From positions 24,504,945-24,568,944 of the forward strand of contig OY294049.1 of NCBI GenBank assembly GCA_958510825.1: a stretch of 64,000 nucleotides of DNA, in the 5' to 3' direction. Under the pieces are notes generated by a model. The model was not told where the DNA came from. It saw only the letters and a list, made by a program, of their open reading frames with translations, and did no database searches. The position numbers were made by a program, and so were the translations under genes. This stretch comes from Brachypterus glaber (taxonomy: Eukaryota; Arthropoda; Insecta; Coleoptera; Kateretidae). Below, one piece after another: positions 1 to 11,394 of this stretch (position 1 is the first letter of the stretch; each line of letters begins with the position of its first letter).

Positions 1-662
1 TCAACGAATAATTTGCCTGAAAAATCGAAAAAATCAATTTCACCCCCAACATGGCCATTTTTGAATATTTATAACTCGATTGTTATTAATATAATAAAAA
101 AATGATCTCAACAAAAATTGTTGGAAGTTTTCTCTTTAATTAACAAACTTCGTTATATGTATTTTTATCGTAAGATGCATATTTAGCGAGATAACCGCAC
201 TTTTTCCTAAAATTTAAGATAGCGGACATACCTTACGCAAATCACCCGGTGAAAAACTAACAGGAGTGTTGTGTTACCATTAACTACTGCCCTGTAAAAT
301 ATCAGCCCGTGAATATTTATTGCAATTTAACATAGGAACTTTTCGTTATTTGACTGGACTATATTGTATATCTAGAAATATTAGCAAAATTTAATAATTT
401 CATATTTTACTGACATTGATTTATAGATTATGTTGTATTAATTTAAGGTTATAAGATTGATTACCTTCGAAAGGAAATGAGTGGAGAATTATTAAACTTT
501 TATTATTTTAATTTAACCTATAGGAAAAAATATGTGCTATTTAACTACAGTTTTCATTAAGTAATAATGTTATAATAACAATTAATTAAAAATTTAATAT
601 AAAATATAACCGTTAAAAACAAATATTTTTTTGACTGTTCAATAAATTAATTTTAAATAATA
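1..662. other. AT-rich stretch without recognised feature
   Basis: I see no convincing coding frame, inverted repeat or tandem repeat in this stretch before the assembly gap. Confidence 0.5.
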
Positions 663-862
663 NNNNNNNNNNNNNNNNNNNNNNNNNNNNNNNNNNNNNN
701 NNNNNNNNNNNNNNNNNNNNNNNNNNNNNNNNNNNNNNNNNNNNNNNNNNNNNNNNNNNNNNNNNNNNNNNNNNNNNNNNNNNNNNNNNNNNNNNNNNNN
801 NNNNNNNNNNNNNNNNNNNNNNNNNNNNNNNNNNNNNNNNNNNNNNNNNNNNNNNNNNNNNN
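663..862. other. Assembly gap (200 N)
   Basis: A run of exactly 200 N. The round number suggests a placeholder scaffold gap rather than a measured size. The repeat module starting directly after it may continue into the gap. Confidence 0.99.
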
Positions 863-1060
863 AATTGGAAGTCTTTAACTCAAAGCGTTGTTGATTTGTC
901 ATGGTCCCAAATTTCCCGGACAGACAGATAGATAGGTAGACAGACAGATAGACAGACAAACCGACAGATAGACAGACCGACCAATAGACAGACCGATAGA
1001 CAAACCGATAGGTAGTCTGACAGGTAGACCGACAGACAGACAGACAAACAGAGAGAAAAC
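863..1060 (+). repeat. CAGACAGA-tailed dispersed repeat module, copy 1
   Basis: A short AT-rich lead (AAGTCTTTAACTCAAAGCG) is followed by AATTTCCCGGACAGACAGA and then about 130 bases of degenerate GACAGATA/GACAGACC repeats. The same lead plus CCCGGACA plus cagaca tail recurs at 13449-13600 and 38537-38650, with a short form at 13690-13760. Open frames on the complementary strand are low-complexity Leu-Ser-Val-Cys runs forced by the tetranucleotide repeat and are not genes. Confidence 0.7.
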
Positions 1061-1747
1061 CGACAGATTTTTTTTGTAAAATGGTCGGTGCTTATTTAAC
1101 TGTTGGTCCAACGAGATCGTTTTTTCAGTGTAGTGTCTAAGTAATTAGTATTAGTAGGTTTATTAGTTTTAGTATTTTAAATGTCTACTTGCCACCTTTT
1201 ATTTAATGTTTTCAATAAAACATTTTTTATTATTCAATACAAGACATTTTATTCAAATAGTTGAACAGAAAAGTTAAAACTGTATCCAGCAGGATTAAAA
1301 TGAACCCATGTAATTAGAAGAATTAGTCTTTTGACTGTTTATTCACAATTATTCAAGTGTGATAAGAGCTTAAAGAAAGGGACCTTTATTCAGTCATCAC
1401 AGGCCCGTCATTTCTAATAAGAAAGACAGGAAATTCTCTAAATTCCCTCATCACCTATTAATCATCGTTTCTACCACTACCTTTGCTTTCTGCACATCCG
1501 CCTCTTTGTCTATTCCGTTGTAGAAAACCGATTAGCTTGTTTTGGTTGGAAAGATTTATGTGAATTTTACATCTGCACGGATTAAACAATATCGTAATGA
1601 ATATCGTAAATATGTTATAAAATACAACAAAATAGTGTAGTATATACGCAAAACACAAAATATGATTAATCATACAATTTCAAAGAAGTTAATTATATTT
1701 GGTATTAGGTAAAAACAAGATAGCTTTACTTAAAGTCATCTTGAGTA
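1061..1747. other. Intergenic, no recognised feature
   Basis: AT-rich sequence. Open frames here are short, have no recognisable motif and look like chance. Confidence 0.4.
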
Positions 1748-2627
1748 GAAGAAAGTCGACTAATTTCGGATACCATTTACAATTTATCCAATATTTAACA
1801 GGTGATATTACTTTTTGATATATTTTTTTTATATAATAACATACAACTTATTTTAACGAATCATAATTTCTTATGAAAACATTTTTATTATAGTTTTTTT
1901 TTTTCAAAAAACGCGGTTAAAAAAACATTGCGCATTTTTGTGCATTTGACAAAGGCTTCTTAATTTCGGACATATGCGATTTTTTTTCAATAGTAGATCT
2001 GGATCACATTGCTTATGTTGTTATTCCTTGAAATTTAAGAATTAATTTAATCATTAGGCAGTGTTTTACGAAATACTATAGGAGCCATAATTTTAGATTT
2101 ACAATTTCGGATATCTTAGTATCTTAAGTAATTTTCTCTTTTTTAAAATTGTGTATCTTAGTTTTTTTGTATTATTATAATAATAATAATTCATAGTTGG
2201 TTATCCTGAATAACAATTAGCTTTTGGATATCCGAAATTGGTAATCAAATGCACTATCCGAAATTAGGCAACTTTCTGCTTTTTAGATTAGAAATTTGTA
2301 AAATGTTAAATTGCTTAATAATAACCAGTGGATCAACTTAACCAGAACCTTAACTTACCCAAGATATAAAAACAAACTTTTATAACGATTATTTATAAAA
2401 TAAACAAGCATGCTAATGCAACTGAGCACAAAACTGATAATTTGCAATTTAAACGATTTTTGCTGCCATTTAACGGGAAGAAATTCTTCGTTATCATATT
2501 ACAGGATGGATTTAGTTTTAATTTTGGCTTCACATAAAACTTGGTTTCTGTTTACCTCTGCAGATAGTATCTTAGATACACTACTATCCGAAATTGGGAA
2601 ACCGTCCGAAATTAGGCGTCTTTCATC
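1748..2627. mobile_element. Element V: TA-flanked non-autonomous DNA transposon with iterated ATCCGAAATT sites
   Basis: The left end GAAGAAAGTCGACTAATTTC and the reverse complement of the right end GATGAAAGACGCCTAATTTC form a 20-base terminal inverted repeat, extending a few bases further. Each end is flanked by TA (1746-1747 and 2628-2629). The word AATTTCGGA(T) occurs at about 1762, 1962 and 2103 in one orientation, and ATCCGAAATT at about 2230, 2256, 2586 and 2604 (the last with G for A) in the other. The words therefore point inward from both ends. No transposase is seen. This fits a non-autonomous Tc1/mariner/pogo-class element in which the repeated word could be the transposase-binding site; the binding role is inference. 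Confidence 0.65.
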
Positions 2628-2629
2628 TA

Positions 2630-3062
2630 ATAATCAATATACATTAAACAGCATTACATGCAGTCAAGAAAAAAATATAATTAAAAAAAAAGTTAACTCT
2701 AAGTTTAAATAGTATACCTTTGGACGCGCTACCCCAATTCAACCTTTTCCTTGATTTATATAGAATGAAAAATTATTAAAAATATAAATTTCAGAAATAT
2801 GTTTAAACGAAATAAAGTTATACTATGTAATACTACTTAATTACAGGTTTTTGTTAAAAATCACTAACATTTTAATTCAAATACAACTACAAATTTATAA
2901 ACTTTTACTATTATTGAAATCGCGTTGCTGTAATAATTACAGTATTATTTCAATTGTATATTCTATAACTAGTATGGGATATACAATATTTCGCGCCAAA
3001 GTTCCATACGTGTTATAGACTATACTTTTTCGTCGACTGCAACTATGAGACATAAGATAGAT
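2630..3062. other. Intergenic, no recognised feature
   Basis: AT-rich sequence between two small elements, with no motif or convincing coding frame. Confidence 0.4.
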
Positions 3063-3066
3063 TTAA

Positions 3067-3263
3067 CCTCTTCAGGCACAAAGGCAAAAATTCCGCAAAA
3101 TGAAAAGCACCGAATTCATTAACGTTCAGTGGCTATAGCTGTTGCCATTTGCTTTGTTTCCAATTACAAGAAACATCCAATGGCCAAGATTCGCACATTT
3201 TCAGTTTTATCTTTAACTTTAGCTACTAAATTAATTTAAACAAAAAATTCCTCCCTGAAGAGG
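3067..3263. mobile_element. TTAA-flanked MITE (piggyBac-like)
   Basis: A 197-bp segment with terminal inverted repeats CCTCTTCAGG / CCTGAAGAGG, flanked on both sides by TTAA (3063-3066 and 3264-3267). A TTAA target duplication with TIRs beginning CC is the hallmark of the piggyBac superfamily. There is no coding sequence, so this would be a non-autonomous derivative. The TIR is short (10 bp), so chance is not fully excluded. Confidence 0.6.
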
Positions 3264-3267
3264 TTAA

Positions 3268-4341
3268 AATGCTGAGAAGTGTAAAAAAAATGTTCATTGT
3301 CACTTGACATTGCAAATGCAACAAAACACATATTTTTAAATAAAGCACTTAATATTATTTTATAATTTTATTAAGTAAAGACTTTTTATTGAATTTCACC
3401 ACCTATATACAAATTTTCATGCAAAATTTAAATAACCAACAATAGACGGCGCATTTTTATTTATTTATTTTTTAATATAAAATAATTAAGAAAGGGTCAA
3501 ATTTGAAGAAAAACTAATAACCTTTATGTAATTTTAACGCAAAACTTTAAATTGCGTTATATTATTTAATATTTCATGGTAATTTTACTACACTTTTCTT
3601 TCTTTTTATAGACAAGAGATGGCATCACATGTGCTCCTTCTAACAAACGATATTTGGCAAAGTCATAGCATACCTTGAACCAGAATAAATCAATTCTATG
3701 TTTGATAAGTGGTTGTATTTGTCTACATTCTAAATCAGTCGTAGAAAAAGAAATATTTTCTACGATTATTTTAGATTGTAGTCAAATACAATCTTTAGAC
3801 ACAGAACGATTTTATGAAAATTAAAATTATGATTTAGTTCGAGCCAGTCTAACGTAAATTACTAACTTAAAACAGGATTTCAAATTAATTGCTACTCATT
3901 ATTAGCGCACAAAACTTTTAATTGAATATTTGGTTAATACCCGAAATGAGCAGTTTTTCAATGGAGGCAAAGTGCTCGTTTTTATATTCACTTAATAATA
4001 ATTCCACTATGGAAAATATAGAATATTTGATAGGCACTTAAGTATACGAAAGATAAATTAATTAGATTTCTGCCAGTCTTTAGTCCATAGAAGTCTATAG
4101 ACTAATAATAAATAGGGTTTTAATTCTTTGCTTGAAAGTAATAATATTTTTTTTTCATTTGTTATACCTATTGTTTGTTTACTACAATGGAAGTAAATAT
4201 GTACAATAAAAATAAAAAGATTATTTTAAAAATATTGTCTCTGTTATCAACTTATAATTTTTTAACAGCAGCTTTCTTCAATAGATAGGGTTAATTTACC
4301 TACGTAAATAATATAAAATACACTGTAAATATAAAGTAAAA
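3268..4341. other. Intergenic, no recognised feature
   Basis: AT-rich sequence, over 1 kb, with no coding frame, repeat or motif I can defend. Confidence 0.4.
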
Positions 4342-4742
4342 TGAATATTCAGTTACAAATGGATAGAAAATCGGAAGTTATTATCCTATACAATTGTTAA
4401 AAACACGCTACATTTCATGTCCGTCCTTAAATATTAAAGTACGTGACTTTAGAACTATAGTGTTTTTAACAAAAAATTAAGGACATTTGTATAGGATCAT
4501 AAATTCCTATCTATTTGTAACTAAATATTCAGTTAAAAATTAATAGGAAATTATGATAAATTATGATATTAAGTGTAATTTAATTTTTGTTAAAAAGACT
4601 ATAGTTCTCTTTAGAACTATAGTGTCACGTATTTAAATATTTAAGGACGGACATAAAATGTTGCGTTTTTTTAACAAAAACTAAAGTACAATTGTACAGG
4701 ATAATAACTTCCAATTTCCTTTTCATTTGTAACTGAATATTT
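4342..4742. repeat. Inverted-repeat element ending in ATTCAGTTACAAATG
   Basis: The left arm (about 4342-4460) and right arm (about 4600-4742) are imperfect reverse complements sharing ATTCAGTTACAAATG, GGAAGTTATTATCCT and TGTCCGTCCTTAAATAT. Two further internal copies of the end sequence lie near 4470-4530, so it looks like two foldback units joined or a nested copy. A fragment related to the arm recurs at about 14627-14712. No clear target duplication. Confidence 0.6.
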
Positions 4743-4865
4743 ATTATTATTTATTATTATTATTTGTTGTTATTTATTGTTATTTATTATTTATTTAATT
4801 GCAGTGTCAAAGTAATATAAAATAAAAAATAAAATCAACGATCCAAATTTTTGTGTACAGTACTA

Positions 4866-5062
4866 CAGTCCGTAAATACGTGACTCATATGTAAAGTATA
4901 GATCACGCGGGGAACGAAACGTAAAGAGGGAAGGCGAAGTATAGAGAAAACGGTAAACGAAGCTTGAAGGGGAAGGCGATTGAAGCATGAGTCACTATCA
5001 AGATATAGAAAAGTGCGTAAATACGTGAATCACGTAACGTAACGTGATAGTATTTATGGACT
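4866..5062. repeat. Short inverted-repeat element
   Basis: AGTCCGTAAATACGTGACTC at the left is mirrored by GTATTTATGGACT at the right, with an inner ACTCATA/GCATGAGTC pair. The interior is purine-rich. The minus-strand frame across it has no recognisable protein motif. Confidence 0.4.
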
Positions 5063-5383
5063 TTTTTATATCTTGGTAAATTATTTAAATTTTGCATTTA
5101 ATTTTGTTCAAATACTATTAAATCCATGAAAAAAGTGTCTCTACGGCCACCCTAAAAAATAGGGTGTGTTTTGAGAGAAACTACACATGATAGGATCCCG
5201 GAGATAATCAATTTCGCAATTTAGGATATTCCTCCCCTCCCCTAAATTGCAAAATTGGGCCTATTTATTTATTTTTTTAATTTTACTTGTTGGGTCTATA
5301 TTGACTAATGTCTGTGCAATCAAGCAAAAGAGTAAAATAAAAATCTCACAGTAAATATTTTTACAACAGGTTTGGATTTTATA

Positions 5384-5858
5384 CAGTGTGCGTGAAAAGT
5401 ACGAAACACTTTGGATGGTAGTTAAGTTAAGTGCCCAAGAATGAACGAAGCAAAAGATTTGAAGGGGATAGGGGAATCTCAGCGACAGTGTGCATCATTG
5501 GCCGTGTTCAAATTAAATGCGCAACGATTTGCTTTGCAGACTGCAGACGAGACGATCACCGAAACGACTCCTATCCCTACTACTGCATTGGAGTTGAGAT
5601 TCCCACTAGCGCCTACGTTCCAAATTCAACTTGGTCTTTCGAGCTGTTGCCAAATTGTGCAATTTAATATATTGTTGTTGTTTTGGTGTCCAAAAACCAA
5701 AGATTGAACAATTTGGCAACAGCGCTAAAGACCGAGTTGAATGTGGGAAGTAGACGTTAGTGAGATTCCCCTATTCCCTTCAAATATTTTGCTTCGTACA
5801 TTCTTGGCCACTTAACTTATCTATCATTCAACGTGTTTCGTACTTTTTACGCGGGCTG
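5384..5858. mobile_element. Foldback MITE with long imperfect TIRs
   Basis: The left end CAGTGTGCGTGAAAAGTACG and the reverse complement of the right end CAGCCCGCGTAAAAAGTACG begin arms that stay complementary for roughly 200 bases (shared GTACGAAACAC, TTAAGTTAAGTG, GGGGAATCTCA, TGTTGCCAAATTG). The left arm holds an extra stretch of about 130 bases, near 5482-5600, bounded by GGGAATCTCA and TGAGATTCCC, which may be a second small insertion. The left flank is TA; the right flank does not match cleanly. The two overlapping open frames over the left arm have no family motif. Confidence 0.65.
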
Positions 5859-7901
5859 TTTGTGTATAGAATATAGTTATGTTTTATAAAATAAACTACG
5901 CAGTATATTCGCACATCCAATATTTGAATCTGTTTTAAAAATATTCACTGTGCGATTTTTAATTTACTCTCTTACTTGATGAAACAGACCATAGCTTAGC
6001 TAAAAAATGAGTGATTTGTCTTAGGTAAATCACCCTGTACATATCATGCATGGATGTTTACACATAGAAATATGAATGTTTGCCAGCATTAATTAATGAC
6101 AAAATGAGTTCATTTAAGTTAGTCGTGGGTGACATTACACTAATTCGTATAGACAAAGCTTTATCTAACAAGAAGAAGCGCTAGCGATAGGACTGACAAG
6201 ATTTTTGACGTATTTGCTGCAGAAAAACGCGGTATCATAGAGCGCAGAGCGTTTTTTAAGCAATCGTGCTAGAATGGAAAATTTTCCCAGGAGAGTTCAT
6301 TTGTTAAAAACGTCACTAAACTGTTCTAGGTATTTAAAATATCTGTATTTTGCAGGAAAAATATTTTTAAATTGTTATTATAAAATTTCAGTTTCCCAGT
6401 TTTTCAAAAAATTAAAAATATTTGAGATACGCCGCTATCTATGCAAGGCGAAGATATGGCATTAATAGTATAAAAAAAAGAACCCAAATGACAGAGAGTT
6501 ATGGAACAATTCTAGTACTCTGTGCATATTGTTAACTTATATTTTTAACTGCATAATATAAAATTAAATTAGAGTTAAAATAAATAAGGTAAATACAAAT
6601 AGTTTTTATTACTTATATTGACTACTCTGATTACTTTGTCCTACTTACGCTGGCTAAACTGTTAAAAAGAGATAGCACTGTACGTAATTTTGACGGTGTT
6701 TGTTGTTAAGATAATATCTGATTAACATAAACTATACATCTGTTATGTAACATAACTTGTTAATGATTTATTTTTGCTTTTGAGAAGTATTTGCTATACA
6801 CGGTTCACCTGGGCGATTTTAAATAAAAATTTCGTGGACCCCTACATTTTTTGGACTAAAACATACCTGATGACATAAGAAATCAATTTCCATTTGAAAG
6901 AAAATCGTAAAAGATACACTTTTTTAGAAAGATAAAAAAACGTTTTTTTGAGTAATAGGGTGTGTCAAAAAATCCTGATTTTCGAAATCGAAAACGCTCT
7001 CTAGCACAAAAGTTGCTCCTTAGTAAAAAACGGTGGTCACTCAAAAATGAGCCAAATCGATTAATGTTTAGAGGTAGCAAAGCACTCAAACTTTGAAAAA
7101 TATCGGTACCTGTTTTTCGGATAAAAAGTGATTGTATATAAAATTAAGGAAATTTTCGAGGGTTTCTTTGATAATATTTAGAAACAATACTAATTGTGAG
7201 AAACTAAAAAATTAAATCCCCCCTCCTGTTAAGTTAGACCATAAAAAAAAACGCTGATTATTTGAAAATTTCGAGACTTCTTTTTTAAATAGGGCATATT
7301 TTAAAGCACATAACTTCCTTAGGAATGATTTTTTGACCAAGGTGTATATAATTTTTTTCTATGTTTTTAATGTTAAATAACCACCCATTACTAAAATATT
7401 TGTTTTTGGCTTTATATTTTTTTATTATTTTTATTTTTGGTTCTTCATGCGTAAAAATTTACCTTTAAATGCATTTATCTTTAAAACGGTTAAACCTGCG
7501 ATGTTAAACCACAGAAACTTTTTTGTGTATTTTTACATAAAAAAGTATATTCCAACCAGAAAAAATAAAAAAAGTACACCGAAAAAAGTTTTAGGCAAAA
7601 AACAGAAAATCCACCCGGTTTCGAATCGAAATTAATTTTTTTTGACTCAACTTGCGGAAAAGAATTATGTCTTCTGTATAGTCATGCCATTTACTAATTT
7701 GACCCACTCTACTATACATATAAAATTTAATACATTTGGGGGATTATTTTATGGGGTGGGGGTTAGAGAGATCTTTTTTAAATTGTTGCAACATTTTGGC
7801 ACATACCTACATATTACGTAAAAAAGCATTAAACTTTTGCTTAACTTCTACAAATAATAAATATATGTTCTATTATGTTATAGGAATAATCTACCACTAT
7901 A

Positions 7902-8000
7902 CAGGGTTATTCAGAAATACGGTAATTTATTTTAAGGGGTGATTCTACATAGGAAAATATGAAAAAAAGTTTCGTATGTCTAGAACGTTTTATTTTTAAA
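7902..8000 (+). mobile_element. One-ended remnant of CAGGGTTATTC MITE
   Basis: The text TA-CAGGGTTATTCAGAAAT followed by GGGGTGATTCTAC and ATATGAAAAAAAGTTTC matches the left end of the complete MITE at 33933-34613. I found no matching right end nearby, so the copy is truncated or has lost its right half. Confidence 0.55.
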
Positions 8001-9796
8001 TTTTAGCAAAATCGAAGAGGTGAAGGTCGGCGTCGTGTTTATCTGACGAAGTAAGCTCCTACTGTGTTTTTCAGAAGAGACTTCTTGTAGACAAAGCTCC
8101 ATCTAATAATAAGAAGCCAGTGATAAGACTGACGCGATTGTCAACGTCTCCTTTCCAAAGTTGATCCCGTTAATTTGCCGTTGAGTTATTTAAGAGGGTG
8201 ACTAAAAGCATATGAATACGTCATGACGTCACATAGGTGAATTATTAATCAAATCGTGTCTGGTCATGTGACATGTGTTGTAAGGGTAAGGGTGGCTTTG
8301 TGTGCGTATTAGGTATGCCTCGGCTAATCTTCTTTACTGCAAAGCTACCAGGCCGTGTTCAATAAAAACACAGTATTTGCATACATTTTAATATAGTCGC
8401 TGTCAGAGTTATAAGATATATTTTTTTGAAAATAGATTATTTTTATCTGGCGTGTATCAAACTATTCGTCCAATCAGGAAGTTGCATAATTTTAGACTCA
8501 TATAAACTAATGCATTTTTATCTAGCTCACGTGGACTGATCTAGCCAGTTAACGTTCGACCCTATCCAATCATATTTCACAAAAGATTTAGCCACACCCA
8601 CAAGGCATTTGTAGCAATAAATAATTACTGGACCGGCTTTAATTTGTGTTCTGTGTATCGAGCTATATAAGATAAATACGTATTTAATATAATATTTAAT
8701 TACCATGTTCCTGTCTCACATTAATCCGCTTTAAATGTAAACATACTGTAAATGTGACACCGACTATATTAGTGATTTTCAAGACTATGATTTTAATAAA
8801 TTATTAAATAAAATAAAAACATAAAAAAACGAGGTTATAATAAGGCGAAATAGCTCAAACTAATTTAAGTAGAGAAGTTTAAAAGAAGTTTTTAAACTAA
8901 TGTCAACAAAACCAAGAATTTTGTTTATTTATTCTAAAATAGTTAATAGGTATTTTAGCCGAGATGACCAATCACGAGAAAGCAGAAATTATATTTTGAC
9001 CTCGTAATACAAACAATATTTTTTCTAAACTTCAATGAAAATACCAAAATTCTTTGTTAAATTATATACAGTTGCAAAGATAGCAAGCGGAAAATATAAT
9101 TTCTGCTGGTTTTTAGGGTTTGTTTACCTTAACAACGAGCGCAAAATAGAAACAGTTGAATGGATCCTAGGAAAATATTATTTTGTAAATAAAACAATAA
9201 AGAAAAGTTGAAATAACGCTCAAATATTTCTTTAGATGAAACAGACAGTATCTTGTATTATTCTAGTAATGTAATATTATATTTAATCAGATTATTACCA
9301 ATCCCCTAATTTTTATTAAACACTTCAACGTACACGTTCAGCTTGAAATCGGTTTCGTTTTGAAATTGAGGTACAAATTCAGTGAAATTAGTTATAAAAT
9401 TCCTGCAGCTGTGGAAAATTACGTCAAAGCGTTAAAATGGCAGTGGTTTATTTACGTTACCTTTTCAACATTTAAAGAGCACAACTTTTGTAAGGGGTTA
9501 AATGCCATATCAGTATACTTGTTGTTTTTATGTTAACCCTTAGCTAGAGATTAGATTAGATTTTACGCCTGGATAGTAGGTATGCAATTTGTGATTTCTC
9601 CCCACTCCGACTAACTGCGGCTTTTTGCTTCTCAGTACCTTTCAAACACTCAGTTTAAGCCCTAAGTCCAAGCGAAGAAGTTGGTATGTTGCACATTGAT
9701 TTTCCACGTTTTCATTTAAAATTTGGCGGCCTAAGAAATACGCCATGACTGTAAGTAAGAAATAATAACAACAATAGGGTTTAACCATCGCAAAAA

Positions 9797-9935
9797 AAAT
9801 ACTGCTGCGAACAAAATAATACTTTCCCTTATAGGTTCATTAAAATCAAAAAACAAAAAAAATTAAAAAAAAGCAATAAAATGTTTTCGATTTTTTTTTA
9901 CTATCGCAAGACTTTCCTTGGGGAAAGTAATTATA
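9797..9935 (+). repeat. Internally deleted copy of the ACTGCTGC...CTTTCC module
   Basis: Starts with AATACTGCTGCGAACAAAAT and ends with GCAAGACTTTCCTTGGGGAA. The same two ends bracket a longer interior at about 13205-13690, so this copy appears to have lost its middle, including the CAGACA tail. The end contains the small hairpin CTTTCCttggGGAAAG. Confidence 0.5.
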
Positions 9936-9986
9936 TATTTTTTTAGATTTTTATATTGTTTATTCATGATTAAGTTTTTAATTTTA

Positions 9987-10142
9987 GGGAACGTTCAAGT
10001 ATTACGTAACGCAAATTTTGATCATTTTGGACTCCGACCCCCCTCCCTGTAACGCTATTTTCTTATACCATTAACATAGGCGTAATACTTCAAAATGACC
10101 ACCACCTCCCCTAAGAGCCTTACGTAATACTTGAACGTTCCC
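9987..10142. mobile_element. TTA-flanked short MITE (GGGAACGTTC ends)
   Basis: A 156-bp segment with near-perfect terminal inverted repeats GGGAACGTTCAAGTATTACG and its complement at the right end. TTA flanks both sides. A 3-bp TTA duplication with G-rich TIRs fits the PIF/Harbinger superfamily. A lone copy of the right-end word (CGTAATACTTGAACGTTC) lies inside the MITE at 36091-36649, near 36539. Confidence 0.65.
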
Positions 10143-10605
10143 TTATCTCATAAATATTTTTTTCTTTATTCTATAAATTAACCAAGTTATTTAAATAAAT
10201 TTTCCTACCAAGTCAAAATTAACAAAAAATAACATTATAGAACAAATTCCATTATATAAATCTCATTTAAATATTACGTTATATAGCATTTATCGAGGCA
10301 TTTATAATGGACAGCAGTCCAATACGTTAGGCAACATAAATTTAGGTCTTCAATACCAACCCAAAAAAAGAAAATTCCCTAAAAATATTATATTTGGATT
10401 GCAACAAAAAATTTGCATGATATGCAAAATTATTAAAGAATACATAAAACAGCTTATTAAACACAAAAACAAGTACAAAATCTTCAGACACAACGGGGTA
10501 TTATCAATGACTGTCAAATTAAGGAGTAGGTCATACGTTCCCTAGGCAAATAAAAATTTTAACGATAATAAGTCAAAAATTTAAAATTACTCGACTTTTA
10601 AATTG
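10143..10605. other. Intergenic, no recognised feature
   Basis: AT-rich sequence between two MITEs, with no defensible feature. Confidence 0.4.
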
Positions 10606-10986
10606 ATTTTCTATTTTGCTACTCTTATAAGCTCATGATCACACGCATTTTGCGTTTTCTTATAGGCCCATAAGAGGCCTCTACTTTTTTTCCTTTGGGT
10701 TGGCAACAGACAAAAGCCTATCGCTTGAAATTTTTCTTGCAAATATCAACGTCATTTTAAAGTTTAATTTTCTATAAAATTTTATGTTTACGTTTATCGT
10801 GTTAAAATTGTGGCTTGGTTGTGGAGGTGAAAAAGAGAAGACATGACTAAAATATATCAAAATATCATTTGTTCTTAGAATTTTAAACATGGCGAAAACT
10901 GTTATGCCAACTCGAAACAAAAATCCCTAAATCAGACATCAATTAAAAAGTAAGTTTTTTATTAATTTTAAAGCAAAATAGAAAAA
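10606..10986 (+). mobile_element. TTTTCTATTTTGC MITE, copy 1
   Basis: Bounded by TTTTCTATTTTGC and GCAAAATAGAAAA (13-bp TIR). Recurrent internal landmarks are ACTCTTATAAGCTC, CACACGCATTTTGCG, GGTTGGCAACAGAC and the end-proximal ATCAATT...AAGTAAG. Eight copies occur in this window in both orientations. Copy 1 has an 80-codon open frame on the minus strand (10681-10920), but other copies do not preserve it, so I treat it as chance. Confidence 0.75.
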
Positions 10987-11109
10987 ATTGTTTCGTTTCA
11001 TAACACGTTTTTGAAAGAGTTTATTTCTAGATGAAAATACATTAGTTATACTTTTAAACTAATTTTGTATGATATACATTTTATAAAAAACATTAAAAAA
11101 TCTAATTTT

Positions 11110-11392
11110 TTAGCAAAAAAATAATGAAATGAAAACCTTAAAAAAAGTGTTTAAAAAATTTAAAACTGTATGGTCGAATAAAGAATTTTATAAGCTTTAA
11201 GATGATGCATCACACAACACCCTTTCCATTAAAAAAATGCCCCCCTTACCCTCTGACTCCATTGTGTCCCCTAAGCATATCAAATATTTACCAAAAAATT
11301 ATTTGGGTTATGTCATTTATGTACGCTTAATTTCAAGTTGATACCTTAAGCCGTAAAAAAGTTAAAGGGGGGTAGACGTTTGATACGCCCTG
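11110..11392 (-). repeat. One-ended MITE remnant ending CGCCCTG-TA
   Basis: Shares, in opposite orientation, a run of landmarks with 35208-35480: the CAG(T/G)GCG end, a run of Gs near 40 bases in, a second G/C-rich block with AATGGAAAGGG, and then ATCAT...AAGCTT. It ends at a TA that also serves as the left target dinucleotide of element I at 11395. Confidence 0.45.
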
Positions 11393-11394
11393 TA

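Larger units (their letters stand above)
5880..9985. other. Repeat-poor AT-rich intergenic region
   Basis: About 4 kb with no convincing gene. Two segments at about 6151-6210 and 8090-8148 are diverged copies of one another (AGACAAAGCT... ATAAGACTGAC), so a dispersed repeat is present. The start of a CAGGGTTATTC MITE lies at 7902-8000. At 9797-9935 there is a deleted copy of the module seen at 13205-13690. The remaining open frames are short and AT-driven. Confidence 0.45.

Noticed and set aside
899..1111. Leu-Ser-Val-Cys-rich frame on the minus strand (also at 13409-13636)
   Set aside because: It is a translation of CAGACAGA/GACAGATA simple repeats and is shared only because the repeat is shared.
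2200..2630. Repeated ATCCGAAATT considered as CRISPR-like repeats
   Set aside because: Spacing is irregular, orientation is mixed, the context is eukaryotic, and the words lie within a TIR-bounded element.
10681..10920. 79-residue minus-strand frame in MITE copy 1
   Set aside because: The frame is interrupted in the other copies of the MITE, and no protein motif is seen.
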